NCBI RefSeq assembly: GCF_000091305.1
Contig: NC_013929.1
Span: 8,432,001-8,496,000, forward strand
DNA from: Streptomyces scabiei 87.22
Lineage (GTDB): Bacteria > Actinomycetota > Actinomycetes > Streptomycetales > Streptomycetaceae
Direction of reading: 5' to 3'
DNA: 64,000 nt
Part shown: positions 8,488 to 19,785 of the stretch, one piece after another
How positions within the stretch are numbered: position 1 is the first letter of the stretch
How the letters are laid out: every line of letters starts with the position of its first letter
Notes under the pieces: model-generated
Databases searched by the model: none
Seen by the model: only the letters and a program-made list of their open reading frames with translations
Told to the model about the DNA's origin: nothing
Translations under genes and position numbers: made by a program

Positions 8488-8610
8488 GGGCCGCCGGGGA
8501 ATGCGCGTCCGGGGCGGCCGGTCCGGTGGCGGGGGCGGTTCGCGGTGCGGGCGTGGCCGGTGGAGCGGGTGTGCGGGGCAATGTCAGTGGCGTAGGGCAG
8601 CATCGGAGAT

Positions 8611-9951
8611 GTGAGAACCGCGCCCACGATCCTGCATCTCGACATGGATGCCTTCTACGCCTCGGCGGAGCAGGCGTCGAAGCCGAGTCTGCGGGGGAAA
8701 GCCGTTGTGGTCGGCGGGCTGGGGCCGCGCGGAGTGGTCGCCACCGCCTCCTACGAGGCGCGGGTCTTCGGGGTGCACTCGGCGATGCCGATGGCGCAGG
8801 CGCGCCGGCTCGCGCCGAACGCCGCGTACCTCACTCCGCGCTTCTCCTTCTACCGGGCGATCAGCGATCAGGTCATGGGGCTGCTGCGGGCTCTGTCGCC
8901 GCTGGTGGAGCCGTTGAGCCTGGACGAGGCCTTCGTGGATCTGGAGGCCGGGGGCGCGGCCCGGGACGCGAGGTCGGCTCGGCTGACGGGGGAGCGGTTG
9001 CGCGCCGACATACGGGCCCTGACCGCGCTGACGGGGTCCGTGGGGCTCGCGGCCTCCAAGATGCTCGCGAAGATCGGCTCCGAGCAGGCCAAGCCGGACG
9101 GGCTGGTGCTGATCGAGCCGGGCACCGAGCGGGCGTTGCTGGGGCCGATGTCCGTGCGGATCCTTCCCGGTGTGGGGCCCGCGACCGGGGACCATCTGCG
9201 GCGCGCCGGGATCACCACGGTCGAGGAGATCGTGGAGGCGGGCGAGGACGAGGTCGTACGGCTGCTCGGGAAGTCCCACGGGCACGGGCTGTACGCGATG
9301 GCGCTGGCGCGGGACGACCGGGCGGTGGTCGCCGAGCGGGACACGAAGTCGGTGTCGGTGGAGGACACCTACGACGTGGACATCCATGACCGGGTTCGGG
9401 TGCGCATGGAGGTGCAGCGGCTCGCGGAGCGGTGTGTGCGCAGGCTGCGGGAGGCCGGGCTCTCGGGGCGGACGATCCAGTTGAAGGTGCGGCGGTACGA
9501 CTTCTCCACCCTGACCCGGTCCGAGACGCTGCGGGGGCCCACGGACGATCCCGCGGTGGTGCGGGAGGCCGCCGCCCGGCTGCTGGAGGCCGTGGACACG
9601 ACCGGTGGGGTGAGGCTGCTGGGCGTCGGGGTGAGCGGGCTGGCCGACTACACGCAGGAGGACCTGTTCGCCCAGGCGGCCGGGGAGCCGGAGCCGGTCG
9701 AGGAGGAGAACAAGGGAGTCGTGGAGGTAGCCGCGGTGCGGGAGCACACGGGCGGGGAACGGCTGTGGAGGGCCGGGCACGATGTGCGGCACGCCGAGTA
9801 CGGACACGGATGGGTGCAGGGCAGCGGGCTCGGGCGGGTGACCGTGCGGTTCGAGACGCCGCTCGACGCGGGGCCGGGGCGGGTGCGGACGTTCAGGACG
9901 GACGACGAGGCGCTGGAGCCGGCGGAGCCGTTGCCGCTGGTGCCGGGGTGA
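8611..9951 (+). CDS. dinB: DNA polymerase IV (Y family)
   Basis: 446 residues from a GTG start. The Y-family catalytic motifs are present: 'DMDAFYASAEQ' near the N-terminus carries the first metal-binding aspartate, and 'SLDEAFVDLE' carries the second acidic pair. The helix-hairpin-helix 'LPGVGPATGDHLRRAGI' and a little-finger domain follow. The C-terminal 60 residues form an actinobacterial extension. The enzyme performs error-prone translesion synthesis. No LexA box was noticed in the 120 bases upstream. A convergent PRC-barrel gene follows 78 bases later. Confidence 0.93.
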   Translation: MRTAPTILHLDMDAFYASAEQASKPSLRGKAVVVGGLGPRGVVATASYEARVFGVHSAMPMAQARRLAPNAAYLTPRFSFYRAISDQVMGLLRALSPLVEPLSLDEAFVDLEAGGAARDARSARLTGERLRADIRALTALTGSVGLAASKMLAKIGSEQAKPDGLVLIEPGTERALLGPMSVRILPGVGPATGDHLRRAGITTVEEIVEAGEDEVVRLLGKSHGHGLYAMALARDDRAVVAERDTKSVSVEDTYDVDIHDRVRVRMEVQRLAERCVRRLREAGLSGRTIQLKVRRYDFSTLTRSETLRGPTDDPAVVREAAARLLEAVDTTGGVRLLGVGVSGLADYTQEDLFAQAAGEPEPVEEENKGVVEVAAVREHTGGERLWRAGHDVRHAEYGHGWVQGSGLGRVTVRFETPLDAGPGRVRTFRTDDEALEPAEPLPLVPG

Positions 9952-10029
9952 GGGCCGGGCGGCGCCGGACCGTGTGTGGGAGGTTCGGCCGTCCGGTGGT
10001 GTCGTGCGGTGTGTGCGCCGCGGGATCCC

Positions 10030-10398
10030 TCAGGTGTCGTCCTGGCCGGTGACGTGCCCGAAGTCATGGTCGAGGGGTGGGGGCGGGGCGATGTCCAGGC
10101 CGTAGTGGTGGTAGAGCTGGAGTTCCTGCTCGGGGGAGAGGTGGCGGCCCACACCGAAGTCGGGGGCGTCCTTGATCAGGGCGCGCTCGAAGGGGACGCG
10201 GAGGGTGCCCTCGACCAGTTCGCTGGGCTCCAGAGGGACGAAGGCGTCGCGGCCGAAGAGGCCCATGCGTATCGCGGCCCACTCGGGGATGCCGGTGGCG
10301 TCGTCCAGATAGACCTCGTCCACGGTGCCGATCCTGGTGCCCTTGCGGTCGAACGCCTTGCGGCCGATCAGGTTGCGCGGATCGATGTCGGTCTGCAC
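10030..10398 (-). CDS. PRC-barrel domain protein
   Basis: 122 residues if it starts at the GTG at 10398, which has GGAGGG five bases upstream. An in-frame ATG at 10431 would add 11 residues but lacks a ribosome site. The PRC barrel occupies about residues 5-85: 'LIGRKAFDRKGTRIGTVDEV' and 'FVPLEPSELVEGTLRVPFER'. A polar tail follows. PRC barrels occur in RimM and photosynthetic reaction centres; stand-alone actinobacterial members are uncharacterised. It is convergent with dinB and divergent from the gcvP riboswitch. Confidence 0.85.
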   Translation of the reverse strand: MQTDIDPRNLIGRKAFDRKGTRIGTVDEVYLDDATGIPEWAAIRMGLFGRDAFVPLEPSELVEGTLRVPFERALIKDAPDFGVGRHLSPEQELQLYHHYGLDIAPPPPLDHDFGHVTGQDDT

Positions 10399-10528
10399 GG
10401 GCCCTCCAAGTGGTCGCAAGGGGTGGTACATCGTCTCTCACCCCTACGAAAGGGCACATTGAGGGGAGCGGCCACTCGAAGACCTGTGCGTTGCCCGCGC
10501 TGATACTCTGGCAGCGGCTGTCGACCCC

Positions 10529-10727
10529 GTGCGGGAGAGTCCTCCGGACACCATCCGGAGGCGCCGAAGGAGCAAATCCTCCCCGGAATCTCTCAGGCTC
10601 ACGTACCGCGCGGACGAGGTCACTCTGGAAAGCAGGGCGGGTGTCACGGCTCCCGCTCTCACCGACGGTGAAAGCCGGTCCGTACCTGGACCGGTGAAGC
10701 TCTCAGGTTGAGATGACAGAGGGGGAG
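10529..10727 (+). ncRNA. Tandem glycine riboswitch upstream of gcvP
   Basis: Two glycine aptamers stand side by side. The first (about 10529-10635) has GGGAGAG, CGCCGAAGGAGCAA, TCTCTCAGG and ACTCTGGAAAG. The second (about 10640-10727) has CACCGACGGTGAAAGCC, GCTCTCAGG and GACAGAGGGGGA. Together they form the classic glycine-binding tandem that turns on the glycine cleavage gene when glycine is high. The leader ends about 60 bases before the gcvP start; no separate expression-platform hairpin was resolved. Confidence 0.93.
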
Positions 10728-10790
10728 GCCGTCGGGGTGCCCGTGCCGTGGTGCCCCTCGAAGGTCGTGTCAGACCAGGAGGCCTCCGCA

Positions 10791-13676
<2,886 letters not shown>

Positions 13677-13695
13677 TCGCGGTCGGATACGCGTC

Positions 13696-13731
13696 GGGGC
13701 CGGTTCGGAGAGTGCTTCTCCGGCCGGCCCC
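13696..13731 (+). terminator. Hairpin after gcvP
   Basis: GGGGCCGG and CCGGCCCC arms with an inner GGAGA/TCTCC pairing form a strong hairpin starting 20 bases after the stop, followed by CTCTTCTGTC. Confidence 0.65.
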
Positions 13732-13791
13732 TCTTCTGTCCGGGCAGGCGTCCTGTGCGGGACGCTCGCCCTGCGCGCACGTGGGTGCGGC

Positions 13792-13992
13792 TCAGGCGGC
13801 GGTCACCACGGTGCCCATCGGGCGGTGCGGCGCGATGATCTGGCCGTCCGGCAGGAGCTCACCGGTGTCCTCGAAGAGCAGAACGCCGTTGCAGAGCAGG
13901 CTCCATCCCTGCTCCGGGTGGTGCGCCACGAGACGGGCGCCTTCCCGGTCGGCGGATTCGGCGGTCGGGCACAGTGGCTGGTGCTGGCACAT
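13792..13992 (-). CDS. DUF5999 family small protein
   Basis: A 66-residue protein beginning MCQHQPLCPTAESADREGAR, a conserved actinobacterial small protein of unknown function. Two cysteines and one histidine lie in the first eight residues (CxHxxxC), and a third cysteine in 'SLLCNGVLLFEDTGELLPDG'; metal binding is possible but unproven. The frame stays open further upstream, but similarity starts at this ATG. The ribosome site is weak. Confidence 0.8.
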   Translation of the reverse strand: MCQHQPLCPTAESADREGARLVAHHPEQGWSLLCNGVLLFEDTGELLPDGQIIAPHRPMGTVVTAA

Positions 13993-14328
13993 GGTTGTTG
14001 GGATCTTTCGGTCGGTCGTCTGGTCTGAGATGGCTGTTTTGTCTGTCCCGCGGCGTGAAGCCCCGTTCATGGCCGCCCCCCGTTGTGATAAATCGGTCCG
14101 GTCCCAGTGTTGCCCCACGAGCGTGAATCCGCAGGCATTTCGCAGCACGACTTCTTCACAGGTTGATGACGCAACGCCCGCCCGGATGGTTCATCCCCGC
14201 CGCACTGTCCTTTCGGGTGGTGCGCCATGGTCGGATGGGGCTAGTCCGGTGTGGGGAAGGCGCGGGAATAGCTCGTACGAGCGTTTTGGCGCCCGTAAGA
14301 GCGGTAATTCCGCGTAGCGATGAATGAG
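13993..14328. other. Non-coding stretch upstream of the DUF5999 gene
   Basis: About 340 bases without a convincing gene. Composition is less G+C-biased than the flanks. It should carry the promoter of the leftward DUF5999 gene, but no clear -35/-10 pair was found. Confidence 0.4.
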
Positions 14329-14359
14329 CGCCCCGTCACCGTATATCGGTGACGGGGCG
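14329..14359 (-). terminator. Perfect 13-base stem hairpin downstream of a leftward gene
   Basis: CGCCCCGTCACCG (14329-14341), loop TATAT, CGGTGACGGGGCG (14347-14359): a perfect 13-base stem with a 5-base loop. It lies 24 bases past the stop of the leftward gene ending at 14383. The T-run is on the plus-strand side (14378-14383), so it may work in both directions. Confidence 0.7.
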
Positions 14360-14382
14360 GGAGTGGTGCGGTCCGGTTTTTT

Positions 14383-14967
14383 TCAGGCGGGCGAACCCAG
14401 TAGGGGCGCGGGTGTCAGCCGGGTGGTCAGCACCGGGAGGAGATCGGCGGCCGGGTGCGGCCGGTGGGCGGCGATGCCGGGCGGCGCGGGCGCCAGCGGG
14501 ACCAGTACGTCGGCCGGGGCCGGGTGCCCGCCGGCGGCGTCGGCGGTGGGGTCGGCGTGCAGCCAGAGCGTGAGCATGTACAGCTCGGGCACTGACAGCA
14601 GGCGCGGCTGGTAGGGCTGCTGCATGAGGTCGGCCTGGCGCAGGGCGAGCTCGGTCGAGGTGATGTACGGGCCTTCGAAGAAGTGCGAGAACACCCAGCC
14701 GTCCGGGGTGAGCCGGGTCTCGGCGGCGGCCACGGCGCGGTCGCCGCAGCGGATCAGGAACCGCCATCCGGTGAGCCGGGCGGTGCCCGTCCCCTCCGGG
14801 GTGATCCGGTCGAGCACGTGGACGGGCAGCGGGAGTTCGGGCGTGACGGGACCCTGCGCGTTCTTGAGGGCGGGAGTGCGCGCCTCGTGGACGGCGGTGG
14901 GAGAACCGAGGGCCGTGAGGACGGTGCGCAGGGCGGGCGCGGGAGCCGGGGGGACATGCAGCGGCAT
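14383..14967 (-). CDS. Conserved hypothetical protein
   Basis: 194 residues from the ATG at 14967, which has GGAGAGG ten bases upstream; an ATG at 14985 is the alternative. The family was not recognised. Visible features are a middle region 'LTGWRFLIRCGDRAVAAAET' followed by 'GWVFSHFFEGPYITSTELAL', and a Pro/Ala-rich last 50 residues. There is no signal peptide or membrane helix. It looks like a small soluble protein conserved among streptomycetes. A perfect hairpin terminator follows, and it is divergent from the GCS2-type ligase gene. Confidence 0.7.
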   Translation of the reverse strand: MPLHVPPAPAPALRTVLTALGSPTAVHEARTPALKNAQGPVTPELPLPVHVLDRITPEGTGTARLTGWRFLIRCGDRAVAAAETRLTPDGWVFSHFFEGPYITSTELALRQADLMQQPYQPRLLSVPELYMLTLWLHADPTADAAGGHPAPADVLVPLAPAPPGIAAHRPHPAADLLPVLTTRLTPAPLLGSPA

Positions 14968-15537
14968 GGTGAGTGGCCTCTCCATTCGGCAGGCACGGTG
15001 ATGCGAGGGCGGGGGCGGACGGCGCTGTCAGCTCTCTGGGATCGAAGAGACGGGTGCCCGGGGTCCGGTGCGTGGGTGGGGTCCGCCGCGGTGGTCCGAC
15101 GGCAGGACCGAGGACCGCGGGTGCCGCCTCTCAGCCTCGTTTGCAGAGTTTATACGACACGTGTTCACGCAGTGTTTCGTCTAGCCGTTCCGGATATGAA
15201 GAACAAGGCCGTATCAGGTCGCCGGAACAAGCGGGCCACCCTTATTTTCGGTGGGAGCGCGCCGGTGACCTCGGATTACCGTCGCGTACGGGACGGCCGG
15301 TTCTCGTCGGCGCTTTTCACGAAAGCCCATCGGCCAGAAAGCGCGTTCTCTTTCTTGCCCAGTGAATGTGCCAGAAGCATGCCGGGGAAATAAGGTCGGA
15401 GAAGACCGCGCTCAGCCTAGCGTGTGCTGATCCCGCGTGGGACGTTATCGCTGGCTCTGCCTGGGCATCATGAACCGTGGACCCGGTACACCCCGCGGCC
15501 GAGACGTCGGCCCGCCCATCCGAGGAAGGACACTTCG
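14968..15537. other. Long divergent intergenic region
   Basis: About 570 bases between divergent genes, less G+C-biased than the flanks. A 65-codon frame from the ATG at 15196 has weak codon bias and no ribosome site, so it was not called. The palindrome ACACGTGT near 15160 and a TAGCGT -10-like box at 15418-15423 are possible regulatory elements. No clear -35 was found. Confidence 0.4.
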
Positions 15538-17052
15538 ATGGGGGAGAAGGTCGTGGCGGGGCCGTTTGGCCTCTCCGATCGCCAGCAGTACCGCGACAAG
15601 CTCCGGCAGTGTCTGACGGGGCTGGCGCGGCTGTTGGAGGAGAAGCGGTTCGACCGCCCCAGGAACCTCATGGGTGTGGAGATCGAGCTGAACCTCGTCG
15701 ACGGCGACGGTTTGCCGAGAATGATGAATGCGCAAGTACTCGAACGCATTGCGAGCCGAGACTTCCAAACAGAACTCGCCATGTTCAACCTGGAAGTCAA
15801 CATAGCTCCACACCGACTGGACGGCCGGGTATTCGACCAGCTTTCCGAGGAGCTGCGCACCTCCCTCGCCTATGCCGACCGCAAGGCGGTCGAGGTGGGC
15901 GCGGGGATCGTGATGATCGGCATTCTCCCCACCCTGGGCCGCGACGACCTGGTCTCCTCGAACCTCTCCGCCGGCGACCGCTACACCCTGCTGAACGACC
16001 AGATCGTCGCCGCCCGCGGCGAGGACTTCACCCTGGACATCGACGGGGTGGAGCGGCTCGTCTGCACCTCGAAGTCCATCGCGCCGGAAGCCGCCTGCAC
16101 CTCCGTGCAACTGCATCTGCAGGTGACGCCGGGCCGGTTCGCGGATGTGTGGAACGCCGCCCAGGCGGTCGCCGCCGCGCAGGTCGCCATCGGGGCCAAC
16201 TCGCCGTTCCTGTTCGGGCACGAACTGTGGCGGGAGTCCCGGCCGCCCCTGTTCCAGCAGTCCACCGACACCCGGCCGCCCGAGCTCCAGGCCCAGGGGG
16301 TGCGGCCGCGCACCTGGTTCGGGGAGAGGTGGATCTCCTCGGCGTACGAACTCTTCGAGGAGAACCTGCGCTTCTTCCCGGCCCTGCTGCCCATCTGCGA
16401 CGACGAGGACCCGATCGCCGTCCTCGACGGGGGCGGCATCCCCTCGCTCGCCGAACTCACCCTCCACAACGGCACCATCTACCGCTGGAACCGTCCCGTC
16501 TACGGCATCGCCGACGGGGTCCCGCACCTGCGGGTCGAGAACCGGGTGCTGCCCGCGGGGCCGACCATCACGGACGTGATCGCCAACGCGGCCTTCTACT
16601 ACGGGGTCGTCCGCGCGCTGGCGGAGGAGTCGCGGCCCGTGTGGACCCGGCTGCCGTTCGAGGCCGCCGCGGCCAACTTCGACGAGGCGTGCCGCCACGG
16701 GATCGACGCACGGCTGCAGTGGCCCCGGGGGCGGTACGGCGGGGTGGGGCCGGTGGACGCCGTGAACCTCGTGCGCGACGAGCTGCTGCCGCTCGCCGAG
16801 GTCGGACTGGACGCCTGGGGGGTGGAGCCGGCCGACCGGGACTTCTATCTCGGGGTGATCGAGGAGCGCTGCCGACGACGGGCCAACGGAGCGTCCTGGC
16901 AGGTGGAAACGTTCCATCGGGCGCTGGCCAAGGGCTTGGGACGGGACGCGGCGCTGGCCGCCACCACGAAGCGCTACGGCGAGCTGATGCATTCCGGGGA
17001 GCCCGTCCACAGCTGGCCGGTCGGACTGCCGGAGCCGGTGCCGCTGGGCTGA
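15538..17052 (+). CDS. Glutamate-cysteine ligase (GCS2) family protein
   Basis: 504 residues from the ATG at 15538, preceded by GAGGAAGGA. The carboxylate-amine ligase fold is shown by 'RNLMGVEIELNLVDGDG' near the N-terminus (substrate and metal binding), 'ELAMFNLEVNIAP', 'SKSIAPEAACTSVQLHLQ' and 'HLRVENRVLPAGPTITDVIA'. Family members join the gamma-carboxyl of glutamate to an amino group using ATP. Actinomycetes use mycothiol rather than glutathione, so true gamma-glutamylcysteine synthesis should not be assumed; another amine acceptor or an ergothioneine-related role is possible. It stands alone. Confidence 0.8.
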   Translation: MGEKVVAGPFGLSDRQQYRDKLRQCLTGLARLLEEKRFDRPRNLMGVEIELNLVDGDGLPRMMNAQVLERIASRDFQTELAMFNLEVNIAPHRLDGRVFDQLSEELRTSLAYADRKAVEVGAGIVMIGILPTLGRDDLVSSNLSAGDRYTLLNDQIVAARGEDFTLDIDGVERLVCTSKSIAPEAACTSVQLHLQVTPGRFADVWNAAQAVAAAQVAIGANSPFLFGHELWRESRPPLFQQSTDTRPPELQAQGVRPRTWFGERWISSAYELFEENLRFFPALLPICDDEDPIAVLDGGGIPSLAELTLHNGTIYRWNRPVYGIADGVPHLRVENRVLPAGPTITDVIANAAFYYGVVRALAEESRPVWTRLPFEAAAANFDEACRHGIDARLQWPRGRYGGVGPVDAVNLVRDELLPLAEVGLDAWGVEPADRDFYLGVIEERCRRRANGASWQVETFHRALAKGLGRDAALAATTKRYGELMHSGEPVHSWPVGLPEPVPLG

Positions 17053-17142
17053 GGAGCCGCCCGCAGGGGCAGCCGCCGGAAAGTCCCGGACCGCCGCGGG
17101 TCATGATGGACCCTCGGCGGGGCCGGACAACTGGAGGCGTGG

Positions 17143-17943
17143 GTGCAGGGGCAGGCGGAGGCGGCGGAGGGCGCGGTGCCGTGGGAGCGGCCGGGCCGGC
17201 GGATCCTGCGGGACGAGACACTGCTCGTGCTCGGGCTCTCGCTCGGCGCGAGCGGGGTGTCCGCGCTGATCAGCTTCATCGGATCGGTCACCAAGCCGGG
17301 CGGACTGAAGGACCAGGCGGCCACCATGAACGCCTCGGCCGCGCCGGGCAGGCCCTGGCTCGACCTCGCCTGGCAGCTGTTCGGGATCACCGCCGCCCTG
17401 GTCCCGGTCGCGCTGGTCGCGCACTTCCTGCTGCGCGAGGGCGCGGGGCTGCGCACGCTCGGGTTCGACCGGACGAAGCCGTGGTTCGACCTCGGCCGGG
17501 GCGCGGCGGTCGCCGCGGTGATCGGCAGCACGGGCATCGCCTTCTATCTGGCGGCCCGCGGCCTCGGGTTCAACCTCACGGTCGTGCCGGAGGCGCTGCC
17601 CGAGGTGTGGTGGAAGTACCCCGTACTGATCCTCTCCGCGATCCAGAACGCGGTCCTCGAAGAGGTCATCGTGCTCGCGTACCTGCTGCGCCGGCTCCAG
17701 CAGCTCGGCTGGTCACCGGTGAGCGCGCTCGCCGCCAGCTCGGTGCTGCGCGGGTCGTACCACCTCTATCAGGGCATCGGCGGCTTCGTCGGCAACATGG
17801 TGATGGGCGTGGTCTTCGTCTACCTGTACCGGCGGTGGGGGCGGGTGGGGCCGCTCGTGGTGGCCCACTCGCTGCTCGACATCGGGGCGTTCGTGGGGTA
17901 CGCGCTGCTGGCGGGGAAGGTGGGCTGGCTGCCCACCGCGTGA
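17143..17943 (+). CDS. CPBP family intramembrane metalloprotease
   Basis: 266 residues with about six to seven membrane segments. The protease motifs are visible: the double glutamate in 'NAVLEEVIVLAYLLRR', 'RGSYHLYQGIGGF' and 'AHSLLDIGAF', matching the EExxxR, FxxxH and HxxxB pattern of Rce1-like CAAX proteases. These membrane enzymes process prenylated proteins in eukaryotes; bacterial members act in bacteriocin immunity or have unknown substrates. GTG start with GGAGG six bases upstream. It is convergent with phzF. Confidence 0.85.
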   Translation: MQGQAEAAEGAVPWERPGRRILRDETLLVLGLSLGASGVSALISFIGSVTKPGGLKDQAATMNASAAPGRPWLDLAWQLFGITAALVPVALVAHFLLREGAGLRTLGFDRTKPWFDLGRGAAVAAVIGSTGIAFYLAARGLGFNLTVVPEALPEVWWKYPVLILSAIQNAVLEEVIVLAYLLRRLQQLGWSPVSALAASSVLRGSYHLYQGIGGFVGNMVMGVVFVYLYRRWGRVGPLVVAHSLLDIGAFVGYALLAGKVGWLPTA

Positions 17944-17956
17944 GGCGGCCGTACGC

Positions 17957-18766
17957 TCACGCCGTCAGTTCGCCGTCGATGACCGTGACCGCACGGCCGG
18001 AGAGCAGGGTGCGCCCGCCGCGGAGTTCGGTGCGCACGCGGCCGGAGCGGGGGGACGCCTGCAGGCCGGTGAGGTCCGGGGAGCCCAGGCGCGCGGACCA
18101 GTAGGGGGCGAGAGCGGTGTGGGCGCTGCCCGTGACGGGGTCCTCGTCGATGCCGAGGTTCGGGAAGAAGCACCGCGAGACGTAGTCGTACCCGGCGGCG
18201 GGGTCCTCGGCGCGGGCCGTGGCGATGATGCCGCGCTCGGAGTAGCGGCCGAGCGACCGGAGGTCGGGGGCGAGACCCAGGACCGTCTTCTCGTCGGCCA
18301 GCTCCACCAGCAGGTCGCCCACGTTCGGACCGGTGTCGACCGCGTTCAGCGGCTCGGCGCCCAGCGCCTCGCCGACCCCGTCGGGGACGGCGACCGGGGT
18401 GAGGGGCGCGGTCGGGAAGTCGAGGGTGAGCGAGCCGTCCGGGCGGGGGGTGGCGAGGAGGACGCCGCTGCGCGTGGCGAACCGTACGGGGCCTTCATGG
18501 GCGTTCGTGCTGTTCAGGACGTGTGCTGTGGCCAGTGTGGCGTGGCCGCACAGGGCCACTTCGGCGACCGGCGTGAACCAGCGCAGTGCCCAGTCGGCCT
18601 CGCCGCCCGGCGGGAGGGGATGGGCGAACGCGGTCTCGGCGTGGTTGACCTCTCTGGCCACGTCCTGCAGCCAGGTGTCCTCCGGAAAGGCGTCGAGGAG
18701 GAGGACTCCGGCCGGGTTGCCGGCGAAGGGGCGGTCGGTGAAGGCGTCCACGATACGAATGCGCAT
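17957..18766 (-). CDS. PhzF family isomerase/epimerase
   Basis: 269 residues with the whole PhzF fold: 'IVDAFTDRPFAGNPAGVLLL' at the N-terminus and the catalytic glutamate in 'VNHAETAFAHP'. 'LRWFTPVAEVALCGHATLA' and the C-terminal 'SRCFFPNLGIDEDPVTGSAH' complete the pattern. Family members isomerise small unsaturated or amino acid-derived substrates; PhzF acts in phenazine synthesis, but no phenazine genes are nearby. The actual substrate is unknown. Standalone gene. Confidence 0.88.
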   Translation of the reverse strand: MRIRIVDAFTDRPFAGNPAGVLLLDAFPEDTWLQDVAREVNHAETAFAHPLPPGGEADWALRWFTPVAEVALCGHATLATAHVLNSTNAHEGPVRFATRSGVLLATPRPDGSLTLDFPTAPLTPVAVPDGVGEALGAEPLNAVDTGPNVGDLLVELADEKTVLGLAPDLRSLGRYSERGIIATARAEDPAAGYDYVSRCFFPNLGIDEDPVTGSAHTALAPYWSARLGSPDLTGLQASPRSGRVRTELRGGRTLLSGRAVTVIDGELTA

Positions 18767-18891
18767 GGGACGACGCTAGGGCGTCGGTGGAGCGGCGGAC
18801 CAAGGCCAATCCCGGGATGCTGGACTGGTTTTCGGGGGCCAGTCGCGCAGGGGGCCGGTCGGCGGCCCGCCCCCTGCGAGGGTGCGGTCTG

Positions 18892-19000
18892 CTGGGGTCT
18901 GTCGTTTGGATCATGCAGGCTTCGGGCCAGAGTGTCTGATGACCGCAGATGTGCGTGCCAAGCCCCGCGGCCCAGGCGTGATCCAAACGACAGGCCCTAG
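18892..19000. mobile_element. Short inverted-repeat element (MITE-like)
   Basis: A 109-base segment is bounded by 22-base inverted repeats (18892-18913 and 18979-19000) with two mismatches; the shared core is TGTCGTTTGGATCA. The inside has no open frame and can partly fold on itself. The right end finishes in CTAG and the left in CTGG, consistent with insertion at a CTAG-like target. Similar ends flank Streptomyces IS5-like elements. The right end supplies the TAG stop of the neighbouring SDR gene. Confidence 0.65.
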
Positions 19001-19776
19001 TGGACGGAGAAGCCGCCGTCGACGAAGACCGACTGGCCGGTGAGGTAACCGGCCGAGCGGCCTGCCAGGAAGACGGCGGCGCCGGCGAAGTCCTCGGCCA
19101 CGCCGTTGCGTCCGGCCAGGGTGCGGGCGGCGAGGGCCGCCACCTTCTCCGGGTCGGACGAGAGCCGGGTGTTGAGCGGGGTCGGGACGAAGCCGGGGAC
19201 CAGGGTGTTGCAGGTGACGCCGTGCGGCGACCACTCCTCGGCCTGCGAGCGGGCCAGTGACTCCAGCGCGCCCTTGGAGACGCCGTACGCGCCGCTGCGG
19301 ACGAATGCCCGGTGCGCCTGCTGCGAGGTGATGTGGATGATGCGGCCGTAGCCGCGCTCGGCCATGCCCGGGCCGAAGCGCTGGCCCAGCAGGAAGGGCG
19401 CGTCCAGGTTCACGGCCATGGTGGTGTCCCACACATCCTCGTCCAGTTCGCCCAACGGCGGCCGCAGGTTGACGCCGGCGCTGTTGACGAGGATGTCGGG
19501 CTCCCCGAACGCCTCGACCGCCCGCTCGGCCGCCGCGCGCACACCGGCACGGGTGCTCAGGTCGCCGCTCACCCAAGCCACCCGGCAGCCGTCCGCCGTC
19601 AGCTCGTCGACCGTCGCCGTCAGCTCGGCCTCCTTGCGCGCGACGATCACCACGCTCGCGCCGGCCCGGGCGAGAGCCGAGGCGATGGCCTTGCCGATGC
19701 CGGAGCTGCCGCCCGTCACCACGGCGACCCGGCCGTCCAGCGAGAACAGGGCGGAGAGATAGCTGTCGGAGATCAT
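18997..19776 (-). CDS. SDR family oxidoreductase
   Basis: 259 residues with a complete short-chain dehydrogenase core: the NAD(P)-binding 'VTGGSSGIGKAIASAL', 'NSAGVN', the catalytic Ser and 'YGVSKGALESLARS' (Tyr/Lys), then 'PGFVPTPLNT'. A 2-deoxy-D-gluconate or glucose dehydrogenase-like activity is typical, but the substrate cannot be assigned. The last codons are '...GGFSVH' followed by a TAG that belongs to the MITE-like element, so the natural C-terminus may have been altered slightly. The HAD gene lies directly upstream on the same strand (nine bases apart). Confidence 0.88.
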   Translation of the reverse strand: MISDSYLSALFSLDGRVAVVTGGSSGIGKAIASALARAGASVVIVARKEAELTATVDELTADGCRVAWVSGDLSTRAGVRAAAERAVEAFGEPDILVNSAGVNLRPPLGELDEDVWDTTMAVNLDAPFLLGQRFGPGMAERGYGRIIHITSQQAHRAFVRSGAYGVSKGALESLARSQAEEWSPHGVTCNTLVPGFVPTPLNTRLSSDPEKVAALAARTLAGRNGVAEDFAGAAVFLAGRSAGYLTGQSVFVDGGFSVH

Positions 19777-19785
19777 TCCCGAGCC

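Noticed and set aside
10713..10790. Upstream ATG extending gcvP by 26 codons
   Set aside because: The ATG lies inside the second glycine aptamer, and the added residues do not resemble GcvP; the ATG at 10791 has a good ribosome site.
15196..15393. 65-codon frame in the intergenic region before the GCS2-type gene
   Set aside because: Codon bias is weak, there is no ribosome site and no similarity was recognised.
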